Source: Syntrophaceae bacterium UBA1062 (GTDB lineage Bacteria > Desulfobacterota > Desulfomonilia > UBA1062). Taken from it: a DNA stretch of 47,363 nt. Each line of letters begins with the position of its first letter. Position 1 is the stretch's first letter. The notes under the pieces were generated by a model. That model was not told the DNA's origin and did no database searches. It saw nothing but the letters and a program-made list of their open reading frames with translations. The translations under genes and the position numbers were made by a program. Shown here piece after piece: positions 17,277 through 25,626 of the stretch. The stretch lies in assembly GCA_002316295.1 (NCBI GenBank), contig DCDF01000052.1, positions 1 through 47,363 of the forward strand, in the 5' to 3' direction.

Positions 17277-17771
17277 ATGCCGATTTATGAGTTTTACTGC
17301 CGCAGGTGCAACACCATCTACAACTTCTTTTCCAGATCGGTGAACACCGAGAAGGTGCCCGACTGTCCGAAGTGCAAGAACGGCCCTTTGAAGCGCAAGG
17401 TTTCCCTGTTCGCCGCCCTCACGGGCCGCAGGGACGATGAGGGCGCGGACGACGGTATGCCACCCATCGACGAGTCCCGGATGGAGAAGGCCATGGCCAT
17501 GCTGGCAAGCGAGGCGGACAAGATCAACGAAGACGATCCCCGGCAGGCCGCCCGGCTCATGCGCAAGCTCTCCGAGGCGACGGGCCTGAGGATGGGGCAG
17601 GGCATGGAAGAGGCGTTGAGCCGGATGGAGCGCGGAGAAGACCCGGATGCCATCGAGCAGGAAATGGGCGATCTGCTGGAAGGGGAAGATCCTTTCATCT
17701 TCGATCAGAAGTCCCGCTCTGTCGGAAAAAAGACGCGCCCTGTAATAGACGAGACCCTCTACGATCTCTGA
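17277..17771 (+). CDS. FmdB-type zinc ribbon protein
   Basis: The protein starts MPIYEFYCRRCNTIYNFF, the typical beginning of the FmdB/CxxC-CxxC regulatory-protein family, with Cys8, Cys11, Cys30 and Cys33 set to bind one zinc. A GAGAGGG site precedes the ATG; a GTG 18 bases upstream is less likely. At 164 residues it is longer than the usual 60-110. The extra part is acidic and helical (about 55-150), with a Met-rich segment and an EGEDPFIFDQK end. Its function is unknown beyond the metal site. It is probably monocistronic or leads into the WbqC-like gene 94 bases on. Confidence 0.85.
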   Translation: MPIYEFYCRRCNTIYNFFSRSVNTEKVPDCPKCKNGPLKRKVSLFAALTGRRDDEGADDGMPPIDESRMEKAMAMLASEADKINEDDPRQAARLMRKLSEATGLRMGQGMEEALSRMERGEDPDAIEQEMGDLLEGEDPFIFDQKSRSVGKKTRPVIDETLYDL

Positions 17772-17865
17772 ATAGGGTGATACCCCCGGCTCCGGCTCCG
17801 GGAGCAGGAAGGCCGCGCTTTGCGGAGTTGCCTTTCCATCCTTTCCGGCCTATTATCCCGTTCAT

Positions 17866-18582
17866 ATGATCGTGAGTGCACATCAGCCCTATTTCTGCCC
17901 CTATCCGGGATACTTCCTCAAGGCCATGCACTCGGACGTCTTCGTGCTTCTGGACCGCGTCCAGTTCCCCAGAGGGGGGACCTGGATCACCCGCAACCGT
18001 TTCAAGAACGACCAGGGCCCGTTCTGGATGAGCATTCCGGTCTCCAGAAAAGGAAGGGGGCTGCAGAGGATCGACGAGGTGATGATTTCCCACGACAGCC
18101 GCTGGAAGAGAAAGCACCTGGAGAGCCTTCGATGCGCTTATGCAAACGCGCCGTACCTCCGGGACCATCTCCCCCTGTTCGAGCGGGCGTTCGCGGATGC
18201 CTACGAAAATATTGCGGACATGAATCACGACATCATTCTCTACGCCATGGGCTCGCTGAACATCTCAACCCGTCTCGCGCGCCTTTCCGAGACAGGCGTC
18301 AAAGGCAGCGGAACCGTTCTTCTGGTCAGGCTCTGCCGAGCCCTGGGGGCGGCGGAATTCCTCACGTCGAAGTCTGCCCGCAAGCATCTGGATGAGGATC
18401 TGTTCAGGGATGCGGGCATTAAGATACTTTACATGGACTTTCCCGGGATCGTTTACCCGCAGCTCTGGGGGAGGTTTGTTCAAAATCTTTCCGTGTTCGA
18501 CCTCCTGTTCAACTGCGGGCCGAAGTCCCGGGAGATCATGGAAAGATCGTACAGGGGAGTATGCGGAAAAGATTCGGCATGA
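17866..18582 (+). CDS. WbqC-like family protein
   Basis: The 238-residue protein starts IVSAHQPYFCPYPGYFLKAM, then DVFVLLDRVQFPRGGTWITRNR. These are hallmarks of the WbqC-like family often found in polysaccharide or lipopolysaccharide gene sets. The biochemical activity of the family is not established to my knowledge. The C-terminal LSVFDLLFNCGPKSREIM also fits the family. It ends 23 bases before the transglutaminase-like lipoprotein gene in the same direction, so the two may be cotranscribed. No glycosyltransferases are nearby, so a glycan role here is only suggested. Confidence 0.85.
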   Translation: MIVSAHQPYFCPYPGYFLKAMHSDVFVLLDRVQFPRGGTWITRNRFKNDQGPFWMSIPVSRKGRGLQRIDEVMISHDSRWKRKHLESLRCAYANAPYLRDHLPLFERAFADAYENIADMNHDIILYAMGSLNISTRLARLSETGVKGSGTVLLVRLCRALGAAEFLTSKSARKHLDEDLFRDAGIKILYMDFPGIVYPQLWGRFVQNLSVFDLLFNCGPKSREIMERSYRGVCGKDSA

Positions 18583-18605
18583 TTCCCTGAAAGGGGGGCG
18601 TCCGT

Positions 18606-20177
18606 ATGTCCATACGGCCGATGGTGAACCGTGCTCCGGCGGGGTTTCTGAACAGGGCCCCGCGTGCCGTGCAAAACGTGCTCAGGCTCCGCACAGCCGG
18701 ACGTCTGCGGGCGGCCCTCCTCGGCGCCTTGCTCGCCGTGTCTCTCGTGGGCTGCGCTGACAGATATTTCCGCGACGCCGGGGACCCCGACCGGCCGCCA
18801 CCCCGATACGGGCTGTCCGGGTTGCCCGTGAGCGAATACTGGACCGGTATCGTCTTCAACGGCCGTAAGATCGGGTTCTCCCACTTTGTCGTCACCCCCG
18901 TCGCCGGCGAAGAAGACCGCTTCGAGATACGGAGCGAGGCCGTTCTTCATGTGAAGTTCCTCATGATGGAAAAAAACGTCACGCTTCGCTCCCGGGACCT
19001 GGTTGACGGAGATCTGCGGCTCCATCGCTTCGAATACGATTATATCATGGACGGAAACAGGCTCAGGCTCACCGGTTCGCTCGAAGGCGACATCCTGAAG
19101 GTCGTCAGGGCCTCGGATGGGGTGAGCTCTGTAGAAGAGCTCAACGCAGAGGGCATCCTCTATCCGGCAAGCGGCATTTATCTCTATCCCCTCCTGAAGG
19201 GGCTGGAGGTCGGCCGGCGCTACGAGTACCGGATCTATGACGGGGAGACTCAGAGCATCGAGACCGTGCAGCAGGAGATTCAGGCATACCAGAGCAGCGA
19301 TTTCTTCGCCGGAGAGGCGTACCGGATGAGAACGAGTTTTCACGGCCAGGAGGTCTCGACCTGGCTCGACGGCAGGGGCCTTCCCGTGCTGGAGCGGGCG
19401 CTGGGAGGAGTGCTCGTCTCCGGTCTCGAGCCCGAGCAGGAGGCGAGGAAATACCTTGTGGAGTCGACATTGAACAGGGATGAGAGTCTGCTGGAGTTCA
19501 GCCTGATCAGAATAAGCCCTCCGCTCGAGGATCCGGACCGGATCGTCTATCTGGAGATATTCTTCGACGGCGTTCCTCGAGACATCACGATCCCGACAGA
19601 TGCGAGGCAGGAGTGTGAATGGAGCGGCGGAAAGCTCCTGTGCCGCATCAGAGCCGAAAGCAGCGGCGGATCTCTCGAGCCCGTATCCGGGGAGCACAGC
19701 AGATATCTGAGGCCGAGCCCCACCGTCGTCATCAACGATGAAATCCGTGCCATCGCCGATACGTTCGCCCGGGGCACATCCACACAGATCGAACAGGTCC
19801 GCCGCATTGTTGCATGGATGCGCGACAACATCTCCCGGGAGCCGGTCGACGCGTTCACCGCGCTCGATGTCCTCTCCCGTCGGAAGGCGGAATGCCAGGG
19901 GCACGCTCTGCTCTACACGGCGTTTGCGCGGAGCCTAGGCATACCCACGCGCGTGGCTAACGGCATTGTCTATGCGGAGAGCCTCCAGGGATTTCTCTAC
20001 CACTCCTGGACCGAAAGCTTCGTCGACGGCCGGTGGATCGCCGTCGATCCCACCTCGGGCCAGCTGCCCGCCGACGCAACGCACATCAAGCTCCTGGAGG
20101 GAGAGTCACTCTCGTCGCTGGTGCCTCTGGTGAGCATGATCGGCAGGGTCGGCATCGAGGTCGTCGAAGCGCGATAG
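18606..20177 (+). CDS. Transglutaminase-like lipoprotein
   Basis: The 523-residue protein has a basic N-region of about 35 residues, a hydrophobic stretch and lipobox SLVGC (Cys50). A beta-rich domain spans about 75-340 (SEYWTGIVFNGRKIGFSHF). The C-terminal transglutaminase core has the triad Cys430 in KAECQGHALLYTAFARSLG, His466 in YHSWTE and Asp481 in AVDPT. Bacterial members are usually proteases or amide-processing enzymes of the envelope rather than cross-linkers. GGGGGG lies 8 bases before the ATG. The long N-region is odd and a later start is possible. It follows the WbqC-like gene closely. The substrate is unknown. Confidence 0.88.
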   Translation: MSIRPMVNRAPAGFLNRAPRAVQNVLRLRTAGRLRAALLGALLAVSLVGCADRYFRDAGDPDRPPPRYGLSGLPVSEYWTGIVFNGRKIGFSHFVVTPVAGEEDRFEIRSEAVLHVKFLMMEKNVTLRSRDLVDGDLRLHRFEYDYIMDGNRLRLTGSLEGDILKVVRASDGVSSVEELNAEGILYPASGIYLYPLLKGLEVGRRYEYRIYDGETQSIETVQQEIQAYQSSDFFAGEAYRMRTSFHGQEVSTWLDGRGLPVLERALGGVLVSGLEPEQEARKYLVESTLNRDESLLEFSLIRISPPLEDPDRIVYLEIFFDGVPRDITIPTDARQECEWSGGKLLCRIRAESSGGSLEPVSGEHSRYLRPSPTVVINDEIRAIADTFARGTSTQIEQVRRIVAWMRDNISREPVDAFTALDVLSRRKAECQGHALLYTAFARSLGIPTRVANGIVYAESLQGFLYHSWTESFVDGRWIAVDPTSGQLPADATHIKLLEGESLSSLVPLVSMIGRVGIEVVEAR

Positions 20178-20221
20178 GAGAGCCGGCGTCCTGTCGCCCG
20201 GATGTAACTATCGATTCTCTG

Positions 20222-20250
20222 TGGCAATATTCCGCACGATCGGGTACAAT
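20222..20250 (+). promoter_or_regulatory. Weak promoter candidate for the 20309 lipoprotein
   Basis: TACAAT (20245-20250) is a good -10 box and lies 17 bases after a poor -35 (TGGCAA, 20222-20227). It is about 59 bases before the ATG. Confidence 0.3.
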
Positions 20251-20308
20251 GACGGCTGTGCCTTTTCGTTACAGAACATGAATGTGCGGTCTTTGAAGGG
20301 GGAGGGAC

Positions 20309-21040
20309 ATGAGAGGATGTGCTTTCGCGATTGCTCTGTGTCTGCTTGCAGTGTGCGGCTGCTCCACCATAACCTTTGAGCGCAAGGTCGAAAACAGCAT
20401 CTTCTTCTCGCTGGCAGATCCGAAGCTGCAGGTGCACGTGAACCCTCAGCTCACGTACATTGGCGAGACCGCAATCGCGCGCCATCACCAGAACGTGCAC
20501 GGCGCCCGAAACCTCATGGTGAACAGCAGCTCATATCTGTTCGTCCGGATCGATCAGGATAATTTCATCAGAAGCGGCGTTATCATCCGGGTGGACAAGG
20601 TGAAGAAAAGCAGCTGGCAGCCCGATCTTTTTGCTGATATCAAGAACAAGCTCGTAACGGATTACGAACAGATCGGGCACGAGCGCTTCGAGCATTTCAT
20701 CGCGGTCCGCTCGGATATCTTCACTGTGGACGAAATGGCCTTCATCCTCACCGAGAGCGGAAAAGGATCAGGGCCCGTGACGGATGGCGAGCGCCTGAGC
20801 TCCATGGGCTGCAAGATACCCAAGTGCTTTTTGTACGAGTCTTTCGGAATACGCGCCGGCGCGGGTCGAGACACGAAGTTTTCCATCTCCTACTTCGAGG
20901 ACCTCGCGAGTATCGACGAAGGATTGTCCTGCCGCGAATGGATCAAGGCGGACGTGCACGACGCTGATCAGAGGGCGGCCGTCAGGCGTTTCATCGAGTC
21001 GAGGAAGAAGAACGTCTCCATCATAATGCCCGACAAATAG
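20309..21040 (+). CDS. Lipoprotein of unknown function
   Basis: The 243-residue protein has a signal peptide with a lipobox-like VCGC (Cys18) and a strong GGGGGAGGG ribosome-binding site. I do not recognise the mature part. It is a mixed alpha/beta sequence with segments such as YLFVRIDQDNFIRSGVIIRV, and three further cysteines in MGCKIPKCF and LSCREW that could pair or bind a ligand. It is alone in its transcription context, between the transglutaminase gene and the DUF169 gene. An envelope location is the only prediction supported. Confidence 0.72.
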   Translation: MRGCAFAIALCLLAVCGCSTITFERKVENSIFFSLADPKLQVHVNPQLTYIGETAIARHHQNVHGARNLMVNSSSYLFVRIDQDNFIRSGVIIRVDKVKKSSWQPDLFADIKNKLVTDYEQIGHERFEHFIAVRSDIFTVDEMAFILTESGKGSGPVTDGERLSSMGCKIPKCFLYESFGIRAGAGRDTKFSISYFEDLASIDEGLSCREWIKADVHDADQRAAVRRFIESRKKNVSIIMPDK

Positions 21041-21272
21041 GGCCCCAGCCCTTTTCAGCAAGACCCTTCTCCCCGGCCTCGCCCATTCCGAAGAAACACC
21101 TCGAACGACAACGCTGGCATGCGGCCCGAAGGAATACCCCCCGGCGTTCATGGCGGAGCCCCGGCGGACGTGAAGCTGTATTTTTTCGCAACCTCCGACA
21201 TTTTTCAATGGACGAGACCCTGAGGATCATGATTGGTAATCAGATATGAAACCCAATGCAAAGGAGATATCC

Positions 21273-22010
21273 ATGGCGCCCGATTCATCCAGTCTCATTA
21301 TGCAGATGGACCTCACGCTTCCCCTGCTCGGGTTCTATGACGCCCCCGGCACGGAAGGTTTCGAGCCCCTCGTGTTCCCTGAGCGGGGAAAGCACATGTG
21401 CATCTACTGCTTCTTCGAGAATTTCCACAAGGGCGAGACCCTTGTGATCACGCGCGAAAACTTCGGATGCGGCGGCGCAGGCAGCTGCCTGTGCAATGTT
21501 CAGACGCGATCCCGGCAGGAGTATATCCGTTTCCTGGTGGAAGAAGAGGGCCTGAAGGCATCGCCTGAGCTCATGGGGGAGTGGATCGACAGGAAGAGAA
21601 GACCGTACCTGCAGCAGCACCCCTATCTTCTCATGGGGCCGGTGAGGGCGGATAAGTACGAGTATCTCAAGACCGTCACCTTCTTCGTCAACCCCGACCA
21701 GTTGAGCATTCTCATCATCGGGGCCAATTACGATGCCGGCCCGGGCGATCCTCCTCCCGTGGCCGCTCCGTTCGGTTCGGGGTGTATGGAACTCCTTCCC
21801 CTGTTCGAGGATCTGGAAGCCCCCCAGGCGATCATCGGGGCTACGGATATCGCCATGCGGCAGTATCTGCCCAGGGACATACTCGCCTTTACGGTTACCA
21901 GGCCCATGTTCGAGCGGCTTTGCGCGCTCGATGAAAAGAGCTTTCTCTTCAAGCCGTTTCTGCGCAACCTGAAAAAGGCGCGGGCGGGTCTGTCCATGCA
22001 GGGAGTGTAG
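21273..22010 (+). CDS. DUF169 family protein
   Basis: AAAGGAGAT (21260-21268) selects ATG 21273 over an in-frame ATG 27 bases upstream, giving 245 residues. The sequence has DUF169-type marks: a Cys-containing segment near the N-terminus (HMCIYCFFENF), a glycine-cysteine loop ENFGCGGAGSCL, then APFGSGCMELLP, followed by APQAIIGATDIAMRQYLP and a DILAFTVTRPMFERL segment. The family is common in anaerobes and methanogens and has no established function that I know. The conserved cysteines could bind a metal or cluster. A GC-rich hairpin (22041-22063) follows the stop. Confidence 0.82.
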   Translation: MAPDSSSLIMQMDLTLPLLGFYDAPGTEGFEPLVFPERGKHMCIYCFFENFHKGETLVITRENFGCGGAGSCLCNVQTRSRQEYIRFLVEEEGLKASPELMGEWIDRKRRPYLQQHPYLLMGPVRADKYEYLKTVTFFVNPDQLSILIIGANYDAGPGDPPPVAAPFGSGCMELLPLFEDLEAPQAIIGATDIAMRQYLPRDILAFTVTRPMFERLCALDEKSFLFKPFLRNLKKARAGLSMQGV

Positions 22011-22040
22011 CCGGGGCCGACCGCCCTGCGGGAGGGATAC

Positions 22041-22063
22041 GCCGGAGGAGCAGGTGCTCCGGC
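22041..22063 (+). repeat. Stem-loop between DUF169 and nitroreductase genes
   Basis: GCCGGAG (22041-22047) pairs with CTCCGGC (22057-22063) over a 9-base loop. There is no T-tract; it may mark the end of the upstream message. Confidence 0.4.
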
Positions 22064-22124
22064 TCCGCCGACTATCGGGCCGGGTGCGGCTGCGGACGGC
22101 TGAATGATACAGTGAGAGGTGAAG

Positions 22125-22700
22125 ATGATAGTGTACGACCTTGTGAAAAAAAATAGATCGTACCGGAGATTCGACGAGAATTCACCGGTCGGTCCGGAGG
22201 TGCTTGAAGAGCTGGTGGACCTGGCGAGGCTGTCGGCTTCTGCGGCGAACCTCCAGCCCCTGAAATACATTCTCTCGTGTGAGCCGAAGAAGAACAGGCT
22301 CATCTTCTCGCACCTGGGGTGGGCGGCGTATCTGAAGGACTGGCCGGGGCCCGCCGAAGGACAGCGCCCTTCGGCGTACATCGTTATCCTGGGCGACACA
22401 TCTGTCTCCAAGACCTTCGGCTGCGACCACGGAATCGCAGCCCAGAGCATCCTCCTGGGTGCCGTCGAGCGGGGCCTGGGCGGCTGCATGATCGCATCGA
22501 TCCAGCGCAGCCGGATGAGAGATGCGCTGAACATACCGGCACGGTTCGAGATACTCCTCGTCGTCGCTATCGGAAGGCCCATGGAAGAGGTGGTGATCGA
22601 GGATCTCGAGCCGGGCGGAAGCGTCGAATACTGGAGGGACGACCGGGGAACCCACCACGTGCCCAAACGAGGGCTCGGAGATATTATTCTTCCGTTATGA
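22125..22700 (+). CDS. Nitroreductase family protein
   Basis: The 191-residue protein begins VKKNRSYRRFDEN, the FMN-phosphate-binding start of nitroreductases. Next come LARLSASAANLQPLKYIL, a DHGIAAQSILLGAVERGLGG helix and a C-terminal VVAIGRP segment, all family marks. It should be an FMN-dependent NAD(P)H oxidoreductase acting as a dimer; the natural substrate is unknown. GAGAGG lies 5 bases before ATG 22125, preferred over a GTG two codons earlier. Its stop overlaps the next gene's ATG in ATGA, so the two are coupled. Confidence 0.9.
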   Translation: MIVYDLVKKNRSYRRFDENSPVGPEVLEELVDLARLSASAANLQPLKYILSCEPKKNRLIFSHLGWAAYLKDWPGPAEGQRPSAYIVILGDTSVSKTFGCDHGIAAQSILLGAVERGLGGCMIASIQRSRMRDALNIPARFEILLVVAIGRPMEEVVIEDLEPGGSVEYWRDDRGTHHVPKRGLGDIILPL

Positions 22701-23188
22701 TCGATATCTACGAATTTCTCAACACACACGGGATCACGTTTGAGCGATACGATCACGAGGCCGTGTACACCTGCGAGCAGGCGGACTGCCTCGATATCCC
22801 CGGCTCGGCCGCCAAGACCAAGAATCTCTTTCTCCGCGATCGCAAAGGCAAGAGGCATTTCCTGGTCACGGTCGGGTCGGAGAAGTCCGTCGACATCAAG
22901 GCGCTCGAAGATTTGCTCGGCGCCAAGGGCCTGAGCTTCGCATCCGCGGACCGGCTGGAGCGATATCTGGGCCTTGCGCCGGGATCGGTAACGCTCCTTG
23001 GCGTCGTCAACGACGCCGGCGGCGATGTGGAGGTGATCGTGGATGAAGACCTCTGGCAGTGCGATTCCCTGCAGTGCCACCCACTGGTGAACACGAGCAC
23101 CCTGATCATGACCACTGACGGCGTCAGGCGTTTTCTGGCACTGACCGGCCACGAGCCAACGATCATACGCATACCGGTGCGGCGGTGA
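22697..23188 (+). CDS. YbaK/ProX-type aminoacyl-tRNA deacylase
   Basis: The ATG at 22697 overlaps the nitroreductase stop (ATGA). The 163-residue product starts with a helix and ITFERYDHEAVYTCEQA. AKTKNLFLRDRKGKRHFLVT follows, then GLAPGSVTLLGVVNDAGGDV and CHPLVNTSTLIMTTDGVRRF, the marks of the YbaK/prolyl-tRNA-editing domain in its stand-alone ProX/PrdX form. It should clear mischarged tRNA, most likely Ala-tRNA(Pro). Coupling to a nitroreductase is not an expected functional pair. Which tRNA is cleared cannot be decided from this sequence alone. Confidence 0.9.
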   Translation: MIDIYEFLNTHGITFERYDHEAVYTCEQADCLDIPGSAAKTKNLFLRDRKGKRHFLVTVGSEKSVDIKALEDLLGAKGLSFASADRLERYLGLAPGSVTLLGVVNDAGGDVEVIVDEDLWQCDSLQCHPLVNTSTLIMTTDGVRRFLALTGHEPTIIRIPVRR

Positions 23189-23374
23189 CAGGGTTCTCCC
23201 TTTCGATGAATTTTCTTTTTGCCCGCAGGAAGGGGGCCTCTGTAGACAAAACCCGCGTGCGGTACGTCAGTAGGGGCAGTGCTGTATCGAATGGCGTGAG
23301 ACGCTGCAGGGAGAAGAGAACGGTTGTTCCGGGTTGGGCGGAGTCAGTGGAGAGAAAGGGCGGATGCGGCTTGT

Positions 23375-24013
23375 ATGCCGGCGGATGTCGAGAGGATGAG
23401 CGTGTCTGTAGAGCCGGTTGACCATGCCGCGGAATTTCGTGATCCGTCCGATCTCGCGGCCCTTGTGGAAAAGGCCGCGGCCGGAGACAGGCTTGCCTTT
23501 GAACGGCTTGTCGACAGTTATCACGGGAGAATATTTTCGATGGTGTATTACCGGATCATGTCGCGCATGGATGCCGAGGACATCACGCAGGATGTCTTCG
23601 TAAAAGCCTTCGGGGGCATCGGCTCGCTCAAGAATCCCGAGCTGTTCAGGCCGTGGCTCTACCGCATCGCGCTCAATGCGGTCAACGACTTTCTCAGGAA
23701 AAAACGTCTGCGCTCCATCTTTACGGTGTTCACCCGCGAGCAGGAGGACGCCGGGTTCGCTGAGCGGAGGACCGGGCCCGACTATCTGGAAAGGAAGGAG
23801 TTCTGGGACAGTCTTTCAAAGTTTCTCTCCCGGATTTCCGCATCCGAGCGGGAGGTGTTCCGGCAGAGGTTTCTGGACGGCCTGAGCATCAGGGAAATAT
23901 CGCAGGTTATGGGGAAAAACGAGAGCACGATCAAGACGCACCTCTACCGCGCCGTTGAGAAATTCCGCAGGGAAACAGAGCTCTCCATGCTTCTGCAGGA
24001 GGAGATGCCATGA
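23375..24013 (+). CDS. ECF sigma factor
   Basis: The 212-residue product has sigma region 2 at about 42-110 (FERLVDSYHGRIFSMVYYRI, MDAEDITQDVFVKAF, RPWLYRIALNAVNDFLRKK). Region 4 lies at about 145-200 (SEREVFRQRFLDGLSIREIS, KNESTIKTHLYRAVEKFRRE). There is no clear ribosome-binding site, so the start is uncertain; ATG 23375 and ATG 23396 are both possible. It overlaps the anti-sigma gene by ATGA, the usual layout for a sigma/anti-sigma pair. The downstream Spy-like gene suggests envelope stress as the signal. It probably drives this operon itself, but I could not find a convincing GGAAC/GTC promoter. Confidence 0.9.
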   Translation: MPADVERMSVSVEPVDHAAEFRDPSDLAALVEKAAAGDRLAFERLVDSYHGRIFSMVYYRIMSRMDAEDITQDVFVKAFGGIGSLKNPELFRPWLYRIALNAVNDFLRKKRLRSIFTVFTREQEDAGFAERRTGPDYLERKEFWDSLSKFLSRISASEREVFRQRFLDGLSIREISQVMGKNESTIKTHLYRAVEKFRRETELSMLLQEEMP

Positions 24014-24549
24014 GTCATGACAAGCGGCCCCAGTGTGATATCGGGCAGGTGATCCGCTCGATAGTGGATGAAAACGATCTGAGTCCCGAACACCTTCGCC
24101 ACATCGAAGAGTGCCCGGTGTGCAGTGAAGAGAGGCGGATCCTTGCCGGCCGGCTCGGGCTGCTCGGACGCAGGGCGGCGGAATACTCGCCTCTGCCTGC
24201 GAGAAGGATCGTCCTTCCCCAAGAAGATCATCCGCTGCTGCTGAGGCCCGGCTCGGGGTGGCGGCTCGCCTTCGGCACAGCGGCCGGCTTCGCCGCCGTG
24301 GTGCTTGCCGCAGCGTGGATCATGTTCCGAGCGGGGTTCGTCACCCCTGTGAGCCATCTGGACGTGGCCGGGGAAATGGCCAGAGACGAGGCGCTCATGG
24401 CAGAGATCAGCATGCTGGAGGAGAACCCCCTGCCGGAGGCATATCGCGACATATCTCCGGAGATCATATCCGAAACCGACGAGGATATCTTCGACTTCAT
24501 TGTCCCGGTAAGCAGCTTAGACCGGTGGTCGAGAGGAAAGGAGGCATGA
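24010..24549 (+). CDS. Membrane anti-sigma factor with zinc-binding motif
   Basis: The 179-residue product has an N-terminal HIEECPVC (His31, Cys35, Cys38), the HxxxCxxC core of zinc-containing anti-sigma domains. One membrane helix lies at about 83-105 (LAFGTAAGFAAVVLAAAWIM), followed by an acidic periplasmic tail to DIFDFIVPVSSLD. It should hold the ECF sigma factor inactive at the inner membrane. Its ATG overlaps the sigma stop, and it ends one base before the Spy-like gene. The signal is probably perceived on the periplasmic tail, with or without the Spy-like partner. Confidence 0.85.
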   Translation: MSHDKRPQCDIGQVIRSIVDENDLSPEHLRHIEECPVCSEERRILAGRLGLLGRRAAEYSPLPARRIVLPQEDHPLLLRPGSGWRLAFGTAAGFAAVVLAAAWIMFRAGFVTPVSHLDVAGEMARDEALMAEISMLEENPLPEAYRDISPEIISETDEDIFDFIVPVSSLDRWSRGKEA

Positions 24550-24550
24550 G

Positions 24551-25006
24551 ATGATGGGAAAGAAGACCATGATATTTCTGGTCTGTCTCGCCGTGTTGGC
24601 CTGTCCCGCAGTTGCCGATGCCATGCGCAACAGCCCTCCGGGCAGATGGTGGCACATGCCGGATGTGGCGGCGGCCCTGGAGCTGAGCCAGGCGGAGAAA
24701 GAAGCGCTCGACACGCTCTATGTTCAGAACCGCAGGAACCTGATCGATGTCAAAAACGAGCTCGATAAGGAGCGCTTCGAGCTGGAGAACATCCTGGAGC
24801 AGCAGAACCTGAACGAGCAGGCGGCCATCGAGCAGTTCAGGAAGATCGAGCGGCAGAGGGAGAAGCTTTCCATGGAGCGCTTCCGGTATCTCCTGGAGGT
24901 GCGCAAGATCCTCGGACGCGAGCGTCACCTGAAGCTCGTGAACATGGCCAAGGAGTTTCACGGCAAGCGGGGTCCGGAGCAGAACGACTCGTTCGAACCC
25001 CGGTGA
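24551..25006 (+). CDS. Spy/CpxP-like periplasmic protein
   Basis: The 151-residue product has a signal peptide (MIFLVCLAVLACPAVADA) and a long helical mature part with LELSQAEKEALDTLYVQNRR. A heptad-like, charged middle follows (KNELDKERFELENILEQQNL), then ILGRERHLKLVNM. This is the helical-hairpin layout of Spy, CpxP and ZraP-type proteins, with degenerate LTxxQ motifs. GGAGG stands before the ATG-ATG pair. These proteins act as periplasmic chaperones, metal binders or stress sensors. As the third gene of the sigma operon it may modulate the anti-sigma factor, as CpxP and CnrX-type proteins do; that is inference. Confidence 0.8.
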   Translation: MMGKKTMIFLVCLAVLACPAVADAMRNSPPGRWWHMPDVAAALELSQAEKEALDTLYVQNRRNLIDVKNELDKERFELENILEQQNLNEQAAIEQFRKIERQREKLSMERFRYLLEVRKILGRERHLKLVNMAKEFHGKRGPEQNDSFEPR

Positions 25007-25046
25007 GGGTGTGCACGGTATGCCGCCGGGAAGCCAGGCCCGGCTG

Positions 25047-25448
25047 TCAGCCCCGTCCGTTTGGCGCCCGCTTCCGGTTCAGGCCTGCCAGCCCGATCAG
25101 GCCGACCCCGAGCAGGAGCATGGTTCCGGGCTCGGGAACAGGGGCGGTAAGAGGAGCGCCGGGCTTCGGTCTGTATTCCTGGTCCACCCCCGATACTACG
25201 GGTACGAACCGGCATGCGAAGGTGTCATCGCCGCCGGCACCGTCCGGAGCCATGACGGAGAAGACCCCGTCAGGCGGCAAGATCACGGGGAGCAGGTCCC
25301 CGTCGAGCATCATCTCTGCTGCGGCATCTGTGAAGGCATTGAACGACAGCTCCGCGTATGGATAGTTTCCGGCCCCGGCGCTGCAGGGCAGAGCGAGGAC
25401 CAGGAAAACCACAATACAGCCTTTCATCCCTTTCATTGCACATTTCAT
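25047..25448 (-). CDS. PEP-CTERM sorted exported protein
   Basis: The product (133 residues from the ATG at 25448) has a signal peptide (KGCIVVFLVLALPCSAGA) and a short mature domain. It ends in VPEPGTMLLLGVGLIGLAGL followed by NRKR: the PEP motif, hydrophobic segment and basic tail of PEP-CTERM proteins. Such proteins are recognised by an exosortase at the membrane. No exosortase or EPS cluster is in the window, so the sorting enzyme must lie elsewhere. It is convergent with the sigma operon. The mature part (about 20-105) is not recognisable. The start could be one of three closely spaced Met codons. Confidence 0.85.
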   Translation of the reverse strand: MKCAMKGMKGCIVVFLVLALPCSAGAGNYPYAELSFNAFTDAAAEMMLDGDLLPVILPPDGVFSVMAPDGAGGDDTFACRFVPVVSGVDQEYRPKPGAPLTAPVPEPGTMLLLGVGLIGLAGLNRKRAPNGRG

Positions 25449-25626
25449 GGATCTTTCATCTCCGGATAATTCCATACTCTTTCATATCTGTTGCTTGCCG
25501 CAAAAACCCCTCTAGTGGGAGAGGGTGTTTTCTGCAGGGAAAGAAGGAACGCGGCCTCGCTGCGTGCATGTTCTTTTTCACGCCCTCAATAAAGACCGCC
25601 GCACCCGCACAGGACTGCAGGAGCCT

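Noticed and set aside
18480..19904. 474-codon minus-strand frame opposite the transglutaminase-like gene
   Set aside because: There is no recognisable domain, and the plus-strand frame has a lipobox and a complete catalytic triad.
23317..23345. Possible ECF-type autoregulated promoter (AGAAC ... GTC)
   Set aside because: The spacing is 21 bases, longer than the usual 15-17, and the -35 match is partial.
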